Of a stretch of DNA of 8,585 nucleotides, positions 1 to 6,409 are shown piece after piece (the first letter of the stretch is position 1; each line of letters opens with the position of its first letter). Position numbers and translations under genes: made by a program. The notes beneath the pieces are model-generated. The model was not told the origin of the DNA. It searched no databases and saw nothing but the letters and a program-made list of their open reading frames with translations. Source of the stretch: JANWHF01 sp036276235 (GTDB lineage: Bacteria > Planctomycetota > Phycisphaerae > Tepidisphaerales > Tepidisphaeraceae); assembly GCA_036276235.1 (NCBI GenBank), contig DATBDZ010000100.1, forward strand, positions 1 through 8,585, in the 5' to 3' direction.

Positions 1-10
1 GTGGAGGGCG

Positions 11-60
11 GGGTGGGGGTTGTGTAGAACCGATGTCGTTCGCGCGAACAGCCCCCACCC
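11..60. repeat. Intergenic inverted repeat with a perfect 12-bp palindrome in its loop
   Basis: Arms at 11-23 and 48-60 (GGGTGGGGGTTGT against ACAGCCCCCACCC) pair over 13 bp with one G-T wobble. Inside lies the perfect 12-bp palindrome GTTCGCGCGAAC at 38-49. No coding sequence is visible here. It could be the end of an upstream transcription unit or a member of an intergenic repeat family. No T-run follows, so an intrinsic terminator is not supported. Confidence 0.5.
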
Positions 61-63
61 TAA

Positions 64-89
64 CCCTCCCCCGGAGTACCGGAGGGGGG
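64..89. repeat. GC-rich hairpin upstream of the HD hydrolase gene
   Basis: Arms at 64-74 and 79-89 fold around an AGTA loop with one C-A mismatch and one wobble. The same AGTA loop and C-rich/G-rich arm design recur in the hairpin at 889-916 on the other side of the HD gene, which suggests one repeat family. The rest of 90-182 shows no gene and no convincing promoter; it holds only the leader of the HD gene. Confidence 0.5.
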
Positions 90-182
90 GACAAAACAAG
101 CCGGCCGTTCGACACGCGACTGGGGCGACGCAATGATGCCACTCGGATTCTGAATTCCCCACAACAACGGTAAAGTAACCGC

Positions 183-782
183 ATGATCACTCGCCAAGCT
201 GCCTGGGACATCGTTTGCAAGTTCGTCAAAGACCCCGGCTTGCGCCGCCATATGCTGGCGGTCGAGGCGGCCATGCGCGGGTATGCCGAAAAACTCGCGG
301 GCGATCCTGAAGCGTGGGGGCAGGCGGGGCTGCTCCATGATTTTGACTGGGAGATCCATCCGACACTGGAAACGCACGTCGTCAAAGGCGTGCCGATCCT
401 CCGCGAACGCGGCGTCGATGAAAACATTATCACCGCAATCCTCTCTCACAATCACAGTGTGACCGCCATGAATCCCAGCCGCCCGATCGATTTTGCACTG
501 CTCGCGTGCGATGAGATTACCGGCTTGATCATCGCCACCGCGCTGGTGCGGCCGAGCAAGAATATCCATGATGTCGAGCTCAAATCAGTCCAGAAGAAGT
601 GGAAGGCACGCGAGTTCGCGGCGGGCGTGCATCGCGATGAAGTAGAGGCGGCAACGGCCGCCTTCAGCAAAGCGTGTTTCGACGGCGGCCTGGATTTGTG
701 GCAACATGTCGCAAACGTCCTCGCGTCGATGCAATCGGCGGCGGGGGAGCTGGAACTGGACGGCCGTGCGGCTGCTTGCTGA
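183..782 (+). CDS. HD-superfamily predicted hydrolase (COG2316-like)
   Basis: A 199-residue soluble protein with no signal peptide or membrane segment. It carries the ordered metal-binding residues of an HD-domain phosphohydrolase: H23 (RRHMLAVEA), the doublet H52-D53 (LLHDFDW), a SHNHS segment with H89 and H91, and D110 (LLACDEITGL). The following stretch, IIATALVRPSKNIHDVELKS and then KKWKAREFAAGV, is typical of the roughly 185-residue predicted HD hydrolases grouped as COG2316. Those proteins probably cleave phosphate esters of nucleotides or related small molecules, but I know of no established substrate. The ATG at 183 puts the domain start where the family usually begins; the Shine-Dalgarno match upstream (GGTAAAG) is weak. 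The last 15 or so residues look like an unconserved tail. The gene stands alone, bounded on both sides by GC-rich palindromes, so no operon partner informs its role. Confidence 0.85.
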   Translation: MITRQAAWDIVCKFVKDPGLRRHMLAVEAAMRGYAEKLAGDPEAWGQAGLLHDFDWEIHPTLETHVVKGVPILRERGVDENIITAILSHNHSVTAMNPSRPIDFALLACDEITGLIIATALVRPSKNIHDVELKSVQKKWKAREFAAGVHRDEVEAATAAFSKACFDGGLDLWQHVANVLASMQSAAGELELDGRAAAC

Positions 783-790
783 TTTTTACT

Positions 791-916
791 CCCTCTCCCC
801 TGTACGCAGGGGAGAGGGCTGGGGTGAGGGGACCGATGCGCCGATCGGCGTAGCACGCTCTCTGGCGCATCGCCGTCCCCTCACCCTGCCCTCTCCCCTG
901 AGTACAGGGGAGAGGG
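791..916. repeat. Compound 126-nt palindrome made of two nested hairpins
   Basis: Two small perfect hairpins at 791-818 and 889-916 each have 12-bp arms (CCCTCTCCCCTG / CAGGGGAGAGGG) and a 4-nt loop. They are themselves the ends of a larger inverted repeat: 791-842 and 864-916 are reverse complements except for two substitutions and two short indels (1 and 2 nt). The whole could fold as a long stem with a loop of about 21 nt, or as two small hairpins. It begins 9 nt after the HD gene stop. No T-run follows either arm. Confidence 0.85.
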
Positions 917-1103
917 TTCAGAGTGCGCCTTTCTGTAGCGTGTGGTGTACTCGCCGACCACGAACGGAAGACGGTGGGCGAGTACACCCACCCTACAAGA
1001 CTGAGCACAGGGGAGAGGGCTCTGAGCGCGACTCGCTATCGGTTGGGTGTACTCGCCCGCCGTTTGAGCGTCGTGGTGGGCGAGTACACTCACCCTACAA
1101 GCC
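904..1103. repeat. Two approximate tandem copies of a ~103-nt intergenic unit
   Basis: Each unit starts with ACAGGGGAGAGGG (904 and 1007) and later contains an inverted repeat of the core GTGTACTCGCC. In unit 1 the arms are 934-955 and 977-997; in unit 2 the core arms are 1047-1058 and 1078-1089. Both units end in CACCCTACAAG. Arms are better conserved than loops, which suggests folding or palindrome-based mobility rather than coding. All reading frames here are repeat artefacts; no gene is supported. Confidence 0.75.
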
Positions 1104-1104
1104 A

Positions 1105-1131
1105 GGCGTGGCTGTCATTGACAGCCGTGCC
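1105..1131. repeat. Short palindrome closing the repeat cluster
   Basis: GGCGTGGCTGTCA at 1105-1117 and TGACAGCCGTGCC at 1119-1131 are reverse complements at 11 of 13 positions. It is a different palindrome sequence from the GTGTACTCGCC and CCCTCTCCC types next to it. The remaining 1132-1267 holds the GH13 leader, and I see no clear promoter or RNA gene in it. Confidence 0.55.
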
Positions 1132-1267
1132 TAAGCCGTTGCACAATCATGCCGACGTACTCCCAAGCGTCTGGCTCATTCGCGCAATCCGGCCGGATGC
1201 TTCAGCATGACGCCTTCTTGCGATCACGCTACCGAACGTGGTCGTCTATTCCTGATTGGGGTCCCAT

Positions 1268-3082
1268 ATGTTTCAGATTATCCGCAGCCCCAGCGCGGCA
1301 AACACCGCGGCTGGCGCAAATCTGCTCGCTAACGGAACGTCGGCGAGCTTTCGCGTCTGGGCGCCGAATGGATCGGCGGTGCAGGTTCTGCTTCGCGAAG
1401 ATCCATCCCAGACCTATCAACGATTTGTGCTGGCGCCCGAAGGAACCAGCGGCTATTGGTCGGCGGATATTTCCGGTGTCCAGGCGGATTACCAATATCG
1501 ATTCAACACCACCAACGATCCGACCAAAGGTGCCGACAATCCCGGCGGCGATTGGGAGCGGGTGGACCCGCACGCGCGGCGGGTGCGGAATTCGGCGATC
1601 GATTCGCCCGGATTTGTAGTCGATACACGTTTCAACTTTGCGCCCTTCAATCCGCCGCCGCTTTCGGAGCTGGTGATTTATCAGATGCAGATTGGATCGT
1701 TCCGCGGGAAGAATGATTCGATTCAGACGGCGCACAACGCCGCCAACTTCACCGACATCATCGACAAGATTCCGTACATCAAGTCGATGAACTTCAATGC
1801 CGTGCAGTTTCTGCCGGCGGGCGAATTTCCGACCGACACCGGCGAAGGTTATGCGCCGACCAACTTCTTCGCGCCCGAGTCGTCGCAGGGAACGCCCGAG
1901 GAGCTGCGCAAGCTTGTGGATGCCTGCCATCAGGCGGGGTTGGCGGTGTTGTTTGACGTCATTTACAACCATTTTCCCGACAGCGATGACAATCTCTGGC
2001 AATTCGGCGGCAACTATTCCAACCGTGGTGGCGGGATTTATTTTGCCGACGCCGACCGCACCCCCTGGGGCTGGCGGCCGGCGACCGATCGGCAGCAGGT
2101 CCACGATTTTTTTCAGAGCAATGCCCAGATGTGGCTGACTGAATTTAACGCCGACGGGCTGCGATTCGATTCGGTTCATAACATTTATCCGGAAGGCGGT
2201 GCATGGTGGTTGCTGACCGACCTCTCCAAAGCCAATGCCAGCAAGCTGCTGATCGCCGAGCATGACAATCCGGGCTGGGCTCTGGGCCGATACCCGATTT
2301 CGGCGGCGTGGGACATGGGATCGGCCGATGAGTTTCGCGGCGCGCTGGCCAGACAATCGATCGATTCGCTCCGTTCGCTGATCGAGTATTGGGGCGCGCC
2401 GCACGCCGCCGATTACGTGCGATATTTGCTCGGCTCGCACGATCAAGTCTTCAATCGATCCGACGGCGGCGAATGGTCAGCAGGAGATTGCCGTTATTTT
2501 GTCGAACGCGTCGGCGGCGCCGTCACCGGCCGCGACGACTGGACGGCCCGCGCGCAGGCGCGGCTCGGGTGGGGGCTCAATATCGCCATGCCCGGAACGC
2601 CGATGCTTTTCATGGGGAGCGAAATCCACCACTACGGCTACTGGTGCCCCGACATCGATCAATACGGAGATCATCGTTTCGACTGGGCGCTCGCCGACGA
2701 CGCGATCGGCAAGCCGATGCGCGCGCTGGTGACGGATGCGAACCAGATCCGCCGCGATCATCCGGCGCTGCGGAGCGATTCACTGCTCTTCACGCAGATG
2801 GATTACGCCAACGATGTGCTGGCCTTCAAACGCTGGAACGACCAAGGCGATGTGATCCTGATCGTCGTGAACATCGGAGATCAACAATTCGCCGACGCCA
2901 CCTACGGAGTCGATCTCGCCGGCGACGGCGGAACCTGGGAAGAAATCTTCAACTCCCAAAGCCCCCAATACGGCGGCTGGGCCGACAGCGGGAATTATGC
3001 CGCCTTCCCGCAGGTGCAAGGCGATGGGCGGATTTACATTCGGCTGCCGAAGTTTTCTGCGCTGATTTTTCGGAAGGTGTGA
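1268..3082 (+). CDS. GH13 alpha-amylase-family enzyme, branching-enzyme-like
   Basis: A 604-residue cytoplasmic enzyme acting on alpha-1,4/1,6 glucans. An N-terminal CBM48/E-set-like domain spans about residues 20-125 (SFRVWAPNGSAVQVLL), followed by a GH13 (beta/alpha)8 barrel and a beta-rich C-terminal domain. The four GH13 signature regions are visible: DVIYNH at 230-235, GLRFDSVH with nucleophile D301, LLIAEHD with acid/base E331, and GSHDQ with transition-state stabiliser D392. The SHDQV form of region IV, MLFMGSEI and the later DHRFDW segment resemble glycogen branching enzymes more than secreted amylases, and no signal peptide is present. Whether it branches, hydrolyses or debranches glucan cannot be settled here. 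ATG 1268 is chosen over TTG 1256 because TGA precedes that TTG directly; GGGG lies 6 nt upstream of the ATG. The last 100 codons are overlapped antisense by the DUF5615 frame. Confidence 0.88.
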   Translation: MFQIIRSPSAANTAAGANLLANGTSASFRVWAPNGSAVQVLLREDPSQTYQRFVLAPEGTSGYWSADISGVQADYQYRFNTTNDPTKGADNPGGDWERVDPHARRVRNSAIDSPGFVVDTRFNFAPFNPPPLSELVIYQMQIGSFRGKNDSIQTAHNAANFTDIIDKIPYIKSMNFNAVQFLPAGEFPTDTGEGYAPTNFFAPESSQGTPEELRKLVDACHQAGLAVLFDVIYNHFPDSDDNLWQFGGNYSNRGGGIYFADADRTPWGWRPATDRQQVHDFFQSNAQMWLTEFNADGLRFDSVHNIYPEGGAWWLLTDLSKANASKLLIAEHDNPGWALGRYPISAAWDMGSADEFRGALARQSIDSLRSLIEYWGAPHAADYVRYLLGSHDQVFNRSDGGEWSAGDCRYFVERVGGAVTGRDDWTARAQARLGWGLNIAMPGTPMLFMGSEIHHYGYWCPDIDQYGDHRFDWALADDAIGKPMRALVTDANQIRRDHPALRSDSLLFTQMDYANDVLAFKRWNDQGDVILIVVNIGDQQFADATYGVDLAGDGGTWEEIFNSQSPQYGGWADSGNYAAFPQVQGDGRIYIRLPKFSALIFRKV

Positions 3083-3442
3083 TCTCGCGCGGCTGCCGGA
3101 AGAGTTCGTAAGCCGGCCTTCGTCCGATCCGATGCTGACGAAGCGATATTCGCGCGTCGCCACAAGCGCCGTGTCCAAATACGGCGCCAACGTCTTCAGG
3201 TCCTCAAAGCGGGTGAACTTCGTATTCAGCTCGACGATCGCCATGGGCAACTTTTCCATGTTCTGCTCGAAACGGATATTCTTGTCTGTTGTGACCATCA
3301 CTTCAAATTGCTTGGAAGCTACTGCGATTAAGGCGCCGTTTCGAAGGGCTTCGTAACCGAAGTCCGATGTGTGCGTCACCGTGTGGCCCGGAAAGAGTTG
3401 CTTCGCGCGGTACGGCACGCAGTTATCGAGGAGGATGTTCAC
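2780..3442 (-). CDS. DUF5615 PIN-like toxin with an antisense run-on tail
   Basis: Residues 1-112 or so form a DUF5615 (Mut7-C/PIN-like) domain: ILLDNCVP with acidic D6, then MVTTDKNI with D53, then AIVELNTK. Proteins of this family are predicted RNases paired with DUF433 antitoxins and are usually about 110-120 residues. Here the frame does not stop. It continues to 220 residues, and residues 121-220 are antisense to the final 100 codons of the GH13 gene. The tail (SRARSHLPKNQRRKLRQ and onward) resembles no toxin C-terminus, so either the native stop was lost or a frameshift lies near 3083-3130. The start is GTG at 3440-3442, sharing the 4 bases GTGA with the stop of the upstream DUF433 gene, as in translationally coupled toxin-antitoxin pairs; GAGGG lies about 12 nt upstream. 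Catalytic function is inferred from the family. Confidence 0.75.
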   Translation of the reverse strand: MNILLDNCVPYRAKQLFPGHTVTHTSDFGYEALRNGALIAVASKQFEVMVTTDKNIRFEQNMEKLPMAIVELNTKFTRFEDLKTLAPYLDTALVATREYRFVSIGSDEGRLTNSSGSRARSHLPKNQRRKLRQPNVNPPIALHLREGGIIPAVGPAAVLGALGVEDFFPGSAVAGEIDSVGGVGELLISDVHDDQDHIALVVPAFEGQHIVGVIHLREEQ

Positions 3443-3729
3443 AGATTTCTCAGGCCCTCGAGAAGGCCGATTGCGGCAAGGTCGATCACTCCAACTGCTT
3501 GCTCATGAGTCACGGGTGGGAAATCCTTCAAGAAAACTTCAAGCGGATCGCCCGCGCGCAAATGATCGAAGAGTGTCTTAACGGGAACACGGCTTCCTTT
3601 GAAACAAGGTTCGCCATGCATGCGGCCCTTGTCCACCGAGATAAAGGGCGACAGAGGACTGTCGGCGGGAATCAATTCACGCTCGTCGCGAACCTGCGCT
3701 TTGGCGGCCTGCGGCACTTTGGTAATCAT
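3439..3729 (-). CDS. DUF433 antitoxin-like protein
   Basis: A 96-residue protein. Residues 30-85 match the DUF433 pattern ISVDKGRMHGEPCFKGSRVP, then a TLFDHLRAGDPLEVFLKDFP segment and a HEQAVGVIDLA helix. DUF433 proteins are small winged-helix-like antitoxins that typically precede a DUF5615 PIN-like toxin gene, as here; the M. tuberculosis VapBC45 pair is a probable relative. It is expected to bind and neutralise the toxin and perhaps repress the operon. ATG 3729 is preferred to the longer frame beginning at 3795: AGAGG sits 8 nt upstream of it, and the extra 22 residues (MNSRWPFLGSY onward) look like translated leader containing a candidate -10 element. Its TGA overlaps the GTG of the toxin gene by 4 bases. 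Confidence 0.85.
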   Translation of the reverse strand: MITKVPQAAKAQVRDERELIPADSPLSPFISVDKGRMHGEPCFKGSRVPVKTLFDHLRAGDPLEVFLKDFPPVTHEQAVGVIDLAAIGLLEGLRNL

Positions 3730-3740
3730 TGGATAACCTC

Positions 3741-3766
3741 TGCAATAAGTATAGCGCGCATTGTAC
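3741..3766 (-). promoter_or_regulatory. Candidate promoter and possible operator of the DUF433/DUF5615 pair
   Basis: On the minus strand TATACT (plus positions 3748-3753) matches the sigma70 -10 box at 5 of 6 positions. It lies 18 nt upstream of the antitoxin ATG, which would give a very short leader beginning near the Shine-Dalgarno AGAGG. No good -35 box is seen at 16-18 nt. The imperfect inverted repeat TGCAAT/ATTGTA (3741-3746 and 3760-3765) flanks the -10, as an autorepressor site might. Both are inferences from short matches. Confidence 0.35.
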
Positions 3767-3791
3767 GATCCAAGAAACGGCCAGCGCGAAT

Positions 3792-4571
3792 TCACCCAAT
3801 AAACGTCAGCAGCCTCAGCTCGCGGAATCGAAGAGTGCGCATCACGAGAAAAGCATCAAGCATCGATCGCACCCAACCGTCCCAATCCGTTTTGTCGTCG
3901 GCGAAATCGGTGTCCGCGGGTGGCACGAAGCGGGGATTCTGGCCCAGGATGCGTTCGATCAAAGTCAGGAGTCGGCCACAGTCCGTTTCGGACATTACGG
4001 TAAGCCGCGTATCCGGGTCCTCCTCAGGTGCGAAAGGAAACCGGTCAAGCCCGAACCCCTGCGTCCAGCGCTCGACAGGATAGTCACAATCCCAGCCGTG
4101 GAGGATCTTCCTGAAGAAGTTCTCGAGTTCTATCTGCTCTTGATTTGGAAGCAGCGCCAAATCTTTTGAGGTCTGGAGGACGCTTCCAATCCACGACCGC
4201 CGGTAACCGTCGGTCAATTGCTTAACGAATGACACGTCGGTGCAGCTTGATAGGCAATCGAGCAGAAACTTCAGATCGTATACGCTTCCGCGCTTGAGAT
4301 AGGATACAAGCGACCGTTGAAAAAGCGGAATTGCGGCTCCATCACCTTCCGATATTTCTACGATCTGCGAACCGTTACCAGATCGCACAACCCGTCCCGA
4401 AGATCGAGGCGAATAACGATATTTCGTCTTTGGATCATAAGCGATGAAGACCGCCCGATCATCCACCGATGCATTGCGCGCGAGGTAGAACAACGCATCG
4501 CCGACCGATCGGTCAACCCACATTGTAAGCGCGCTTAAGTCGATCGCGTAAGCTTCGATGTAAATGCCCAC
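3792..4571 (-). CDS. Unrecognised 259-residue protein (possibly DUF7691-like)
   Basis: I do not recognise this protein with confidence. It is acidic and soluble-looking, with no signal peptide or membrane segment. The N-terminus MGIYIEAYAIDLSAL followed by a helix-rich region, a central YRRSWIGSVLQTSKDLALLPN segment at about 130-150, and a C-terminal helix ending WDGWVRSMLDAFLVMRTLRF recall the layout of small proteins labelled DUF7691, but this is from memory and weak. The start is GTG at 4569-4571, supported by GGAG 6 nt upstream. The gene lies 72 nt after the pyrG stop and 62 nt before the DUF433 start, all on one strand. Its GC content (about 48% in two hand-counted lines) is well below that of its flanks, as for the adjacent toxin-antitoxin genes, which suggests joint acquisition. 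No catalytic motif is evident. Confidence 0.7.
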   Translation of the reverse strand: MGIYIEAYAIDLSALTMWVDRSVGDALFYLARNASVDDRAVFIAYDPKTKYRYSPRSSGRVVRSGNGSQIVEISEGDGAAIPLFQRSLVSYLKRGSVYDLKFLLDCLSSCTDVSFVKQLTDGYRRSWIGSVLQTSKDLALLPNQEQIELENFFRKILHGWDCDYPVERWTQGFGLDRFPFAPEEDPDTRLTVMSETDCGRLLTLIERILGQNPRFVPPADTDFADDKTDWDGWVRSMLDAFLVMRTLRFRELRLLTFIG

Positions 4572-4643
4572 CGCGTGCTCCGGATATTTCCCAAGGCGAT
4601 CATAGGCTGGCAGGCGTCAAAGTGGCCGAGCTGTCCGGAACCG

Positions 4644-6398
4644 TCAAACAGTTTGCGCCACCGCCGCGGTCTTCTTCGGCCCCTCGGCGAACTCCATTGC
4701 CGCCTTGATGAAGCCCATGAACATGGGTTGGGGCCTGAGCGGGCGGCTGGTTAGCTCGGGGTGGGCTTGCGTGCCCAGGAAATAGGGGTGTACATCCTGC
4801 GGCAATTCGAGCACCTGCATGATCGGTTGGCCGGGGGCTTTGCCGCTGAAGATCAGGCCGTGCTGCTCTAGTGTGGGGATGAACTTCGGATCGACTTCGT
4901 ATCGATGGCGGAAACGCAGGCGGATCTTGCTGGCTTTGTCGAAGAGTTGCCAGACAAGGGTGTCGCGCTTGAGTTCGACGTCTTTGCCGCCGAGGCGCAT
5001 GTTGCCGCCGAGGCCCTCGATTTTCTTTTGGTCGGGGAGGATGTCGATGACGGCGGAATTGCAGCGCGGATCGAACTCCGTGCTGTTCGCGTCGGCGATG
5101 CCGCATACGTTGCGGGCGAACTCGATCACGGCCATCTGAAAGCCTAAACACAATCCGAGATAGGGGATTCGATTTTCACGTGCCCAGCGGATGCAGTCGA
5201 TCTTGCCTTCGGTTCCGCGCACGCCGAAGCCGCCGGGGACGACGACGCCGTGGCAATCGGCAAGCCGGCGATCGACGTTGCTCGCATCGATCTGCGTCGT
5301 ATCGAGCCATTTCAGCTTCACATCAACGCCCAAATGCACGCCGCAATGTTCAGAGGCTTTGATGATGCTGGCATACGCGTCGCGCAGGGCGGTGTATTTT
5401 CCCGTGACGGCGATCGTCACTTCCTTGCGCGCCTTGCCTATGCGATCCATGAACCATCGCCACTTCATGCGGGCTTCGTCCTCGCGGCGTTGGTCGACGC
5501 GCTCATGAAGGTTGAGCAGCGTGAGCACTTCGCGATCCATTCCCGCGCCGCGGAGCGATTCGGGGATGAGATAAATGCTTTCGACATCGTGCATCGAGAC
5601 GACCCGGCGCATCGGGACGTTGGTGTACATCGAGATCTTCTCGCGCACTTTGTCCTTCACCGGATTAGTCGCGCGGCAGGCGATGATGTGCGGCATGATG
5701 CCGACTTCCATCAGCCGCTTGATGCCAAGCTGCGCCGCCTTGGATTTTTGCTCGCCGAGCGCATTGGGCTCCAGCACATAGGTGAGCGCGACGAAGACAA
5801 CCGAGCCTTCGCCTTCCTCAAACGCAAGCTGCCGGCAGGCTTCAAGGTAATGCGAATTTTCATAGTCTCCGACGGTGCCGCCTATTTCTACGAAGACGAC
5901 GTCGGCATTGCTCTTGGCCGCCAGCTCGCGGAGGCGGAGCTTGATCTCGCCGGTGACATGGGGAATCGCCTGTACATCGCGGCCCAGATAGCTTCCGTCG
6001 CGTTCCTTCTTGAGGACCGCCGACATGATCTGGCCGTTTGTGGTGAAGTTGGAGGCCGAAAGATCCTGGTCGAGCAGGCGCTCGTATGTGCCCAGGTCCA
6101 TGTCGGTTTCCATGCCGTCGTCGAGCACGAACACTTCGCCATGGCGATAGGGGTTGAGCGTGCCTGAGTCGATATTGTAATACCCCTCCATCTTAATCGG
6201 CGCGACCTTCAGGCCTTTGTCCTGCAGGAGCTTGGCCAGCGATGAAGAGAATATCCCCTTGCCCAGGCCGCTCATGACGGTGCCGACCACGATGACGAAC
6301 TTGTGGTGGCCCCGCCGATAGCCCTCGGGCATCGGCGTGTAAAATTCCGTTTCTTCAGTCTGTTGGCCAATCTTGGCCAGTAGTTCTTCGTTGCTCAT
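4644..6398 (-). CDS. pyrG: CTP synthase (divergent form)
   Basis: Converts UTP to CTP using ATP and glutamine-derived ammonia, the last step of pyrimidine nucleotide synthesis. The 584 residues form a synthetase domain (about 32-310) and a class I glutamine amidotransferase domain (about 326-570). The amidotransferase triad is C417 (LGLCLGF), H546 and E548 (AHPELTSRP). The Mg-binding residues equivalent to E. coli D72 and E140 are D101 (ETDMDLG) and E171 (VEIGGTVGDYE). The P-loop is altered to GTVMSGLGKG at 39-48, and the usual LDPYINVDPGTMSP is MEGYYNIDSGTLNP (70-83), placing it in a divergent subfamily. It is longer than the usual 535-550 residues because of about 30 extra N-terminal residues. 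ATG 6398 lacks a clear Shine-Dalgarno; ATG at codon 23 is an alternative start. It lies 80 nt downstream of kdsB, which uses its product, with a heptamer inverted repeat in the spacer. Confidence 0.95.
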   Translation of the reverse strand: MSNEELLAKIGQQTEETEFYTPMPEGYRRGHHKFVIVVGTVMSGLGKGIFSSSLAKLLQDKGLKVAPIKMEGYYNIDSGTLNPYRHGEVFVLDDGMETDMDLGTYERLLDQDLSASNFTTNGQIMSAVLKKERDGSYLGRDVQAIPHVTGEIKLRLRELAAKSNADVVFVEIGGTVGDYENSHYLEACRQLAFEEGEGSVVFVALTYVLEPNALGEQKSKAAQLGIKRLMEVGIMPHIIACRATNPVKDKVREKISMYTNVPMRRVVSMHDVESIYLIPESLRGAGMDREVLTLLNLHERVDQRREDEARMKWRWFMDRIGKARKEVTIAVTGKYTALRDAYASIIKASEHCGVHLGVDVKLKWLDTTQIDASNVDRRLADCHGVVVPGGFGVRGTEGKIDCIRWARENRIPYLGLCLGFQMAVIEFARNVCGIADANSTEFDPRCNSAVIDILPDQKKIEGLGGNMRLGGKDVELKRDTLVWQLFDKASKIRLRFRHRYEVDPKFIPTLEQHGLIFSGKAPGQPIMQVLELPQDVHPYFLGTQAHPELTSRPLRPQPMFMGFIKAAMEFAEGPKKTAAVAQTV

Positions 6399-6409
6399 GT
6401 TTTTGCAAG

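Noticed and set aside
783..1131. Possible CRISPR array
   Set aside because: The repeats are palindromic elements of different types with unequal spacing and related interior sequence. There is no series of identical repeats with unique equal-length spacers, and no cas genes.
706..1210. Several overlapping open frames on both strands in the HD-GH13 spacer
   Set aside because: They are translations of palindromic repeats: the products repeat themselves and appear similar on both strands. No Shine-Dalgarno or domain supports them.
1256..1267. TTG start for the GH13 gene
   Set aside because: It adds only Met-Gly-Ser-His before ATG 1268, directly follows a stop codon, and has no ribosome-binding site upstream.
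1229..2446. Long minus-strand open frame (405 codons) opposite the GH13 gene
   Set aside because: The plus-strand frame has all four GH13 catalytic regions. The antisense product is Arg/Ile/Val-rich with no recognisable domain, as expected for a shadow frame in GC-rich DNA.
3730..3795. 22-residue N-terminal extension of the DUF433 protein
   Set aside because: ATG 3729 has a well-placed AGAGG and the DUF433 homology lies downstream of it. The extension overlaps a candidate -10 box and looks like untranslated leader.
5250..6167. Long plus-strand open frame (305 codons) opposite pyrG
   Set aside because: It lies fully inside a clearly real CTP synthase gene, and its translation (rich in His, Arg and Ala) shows no domain.
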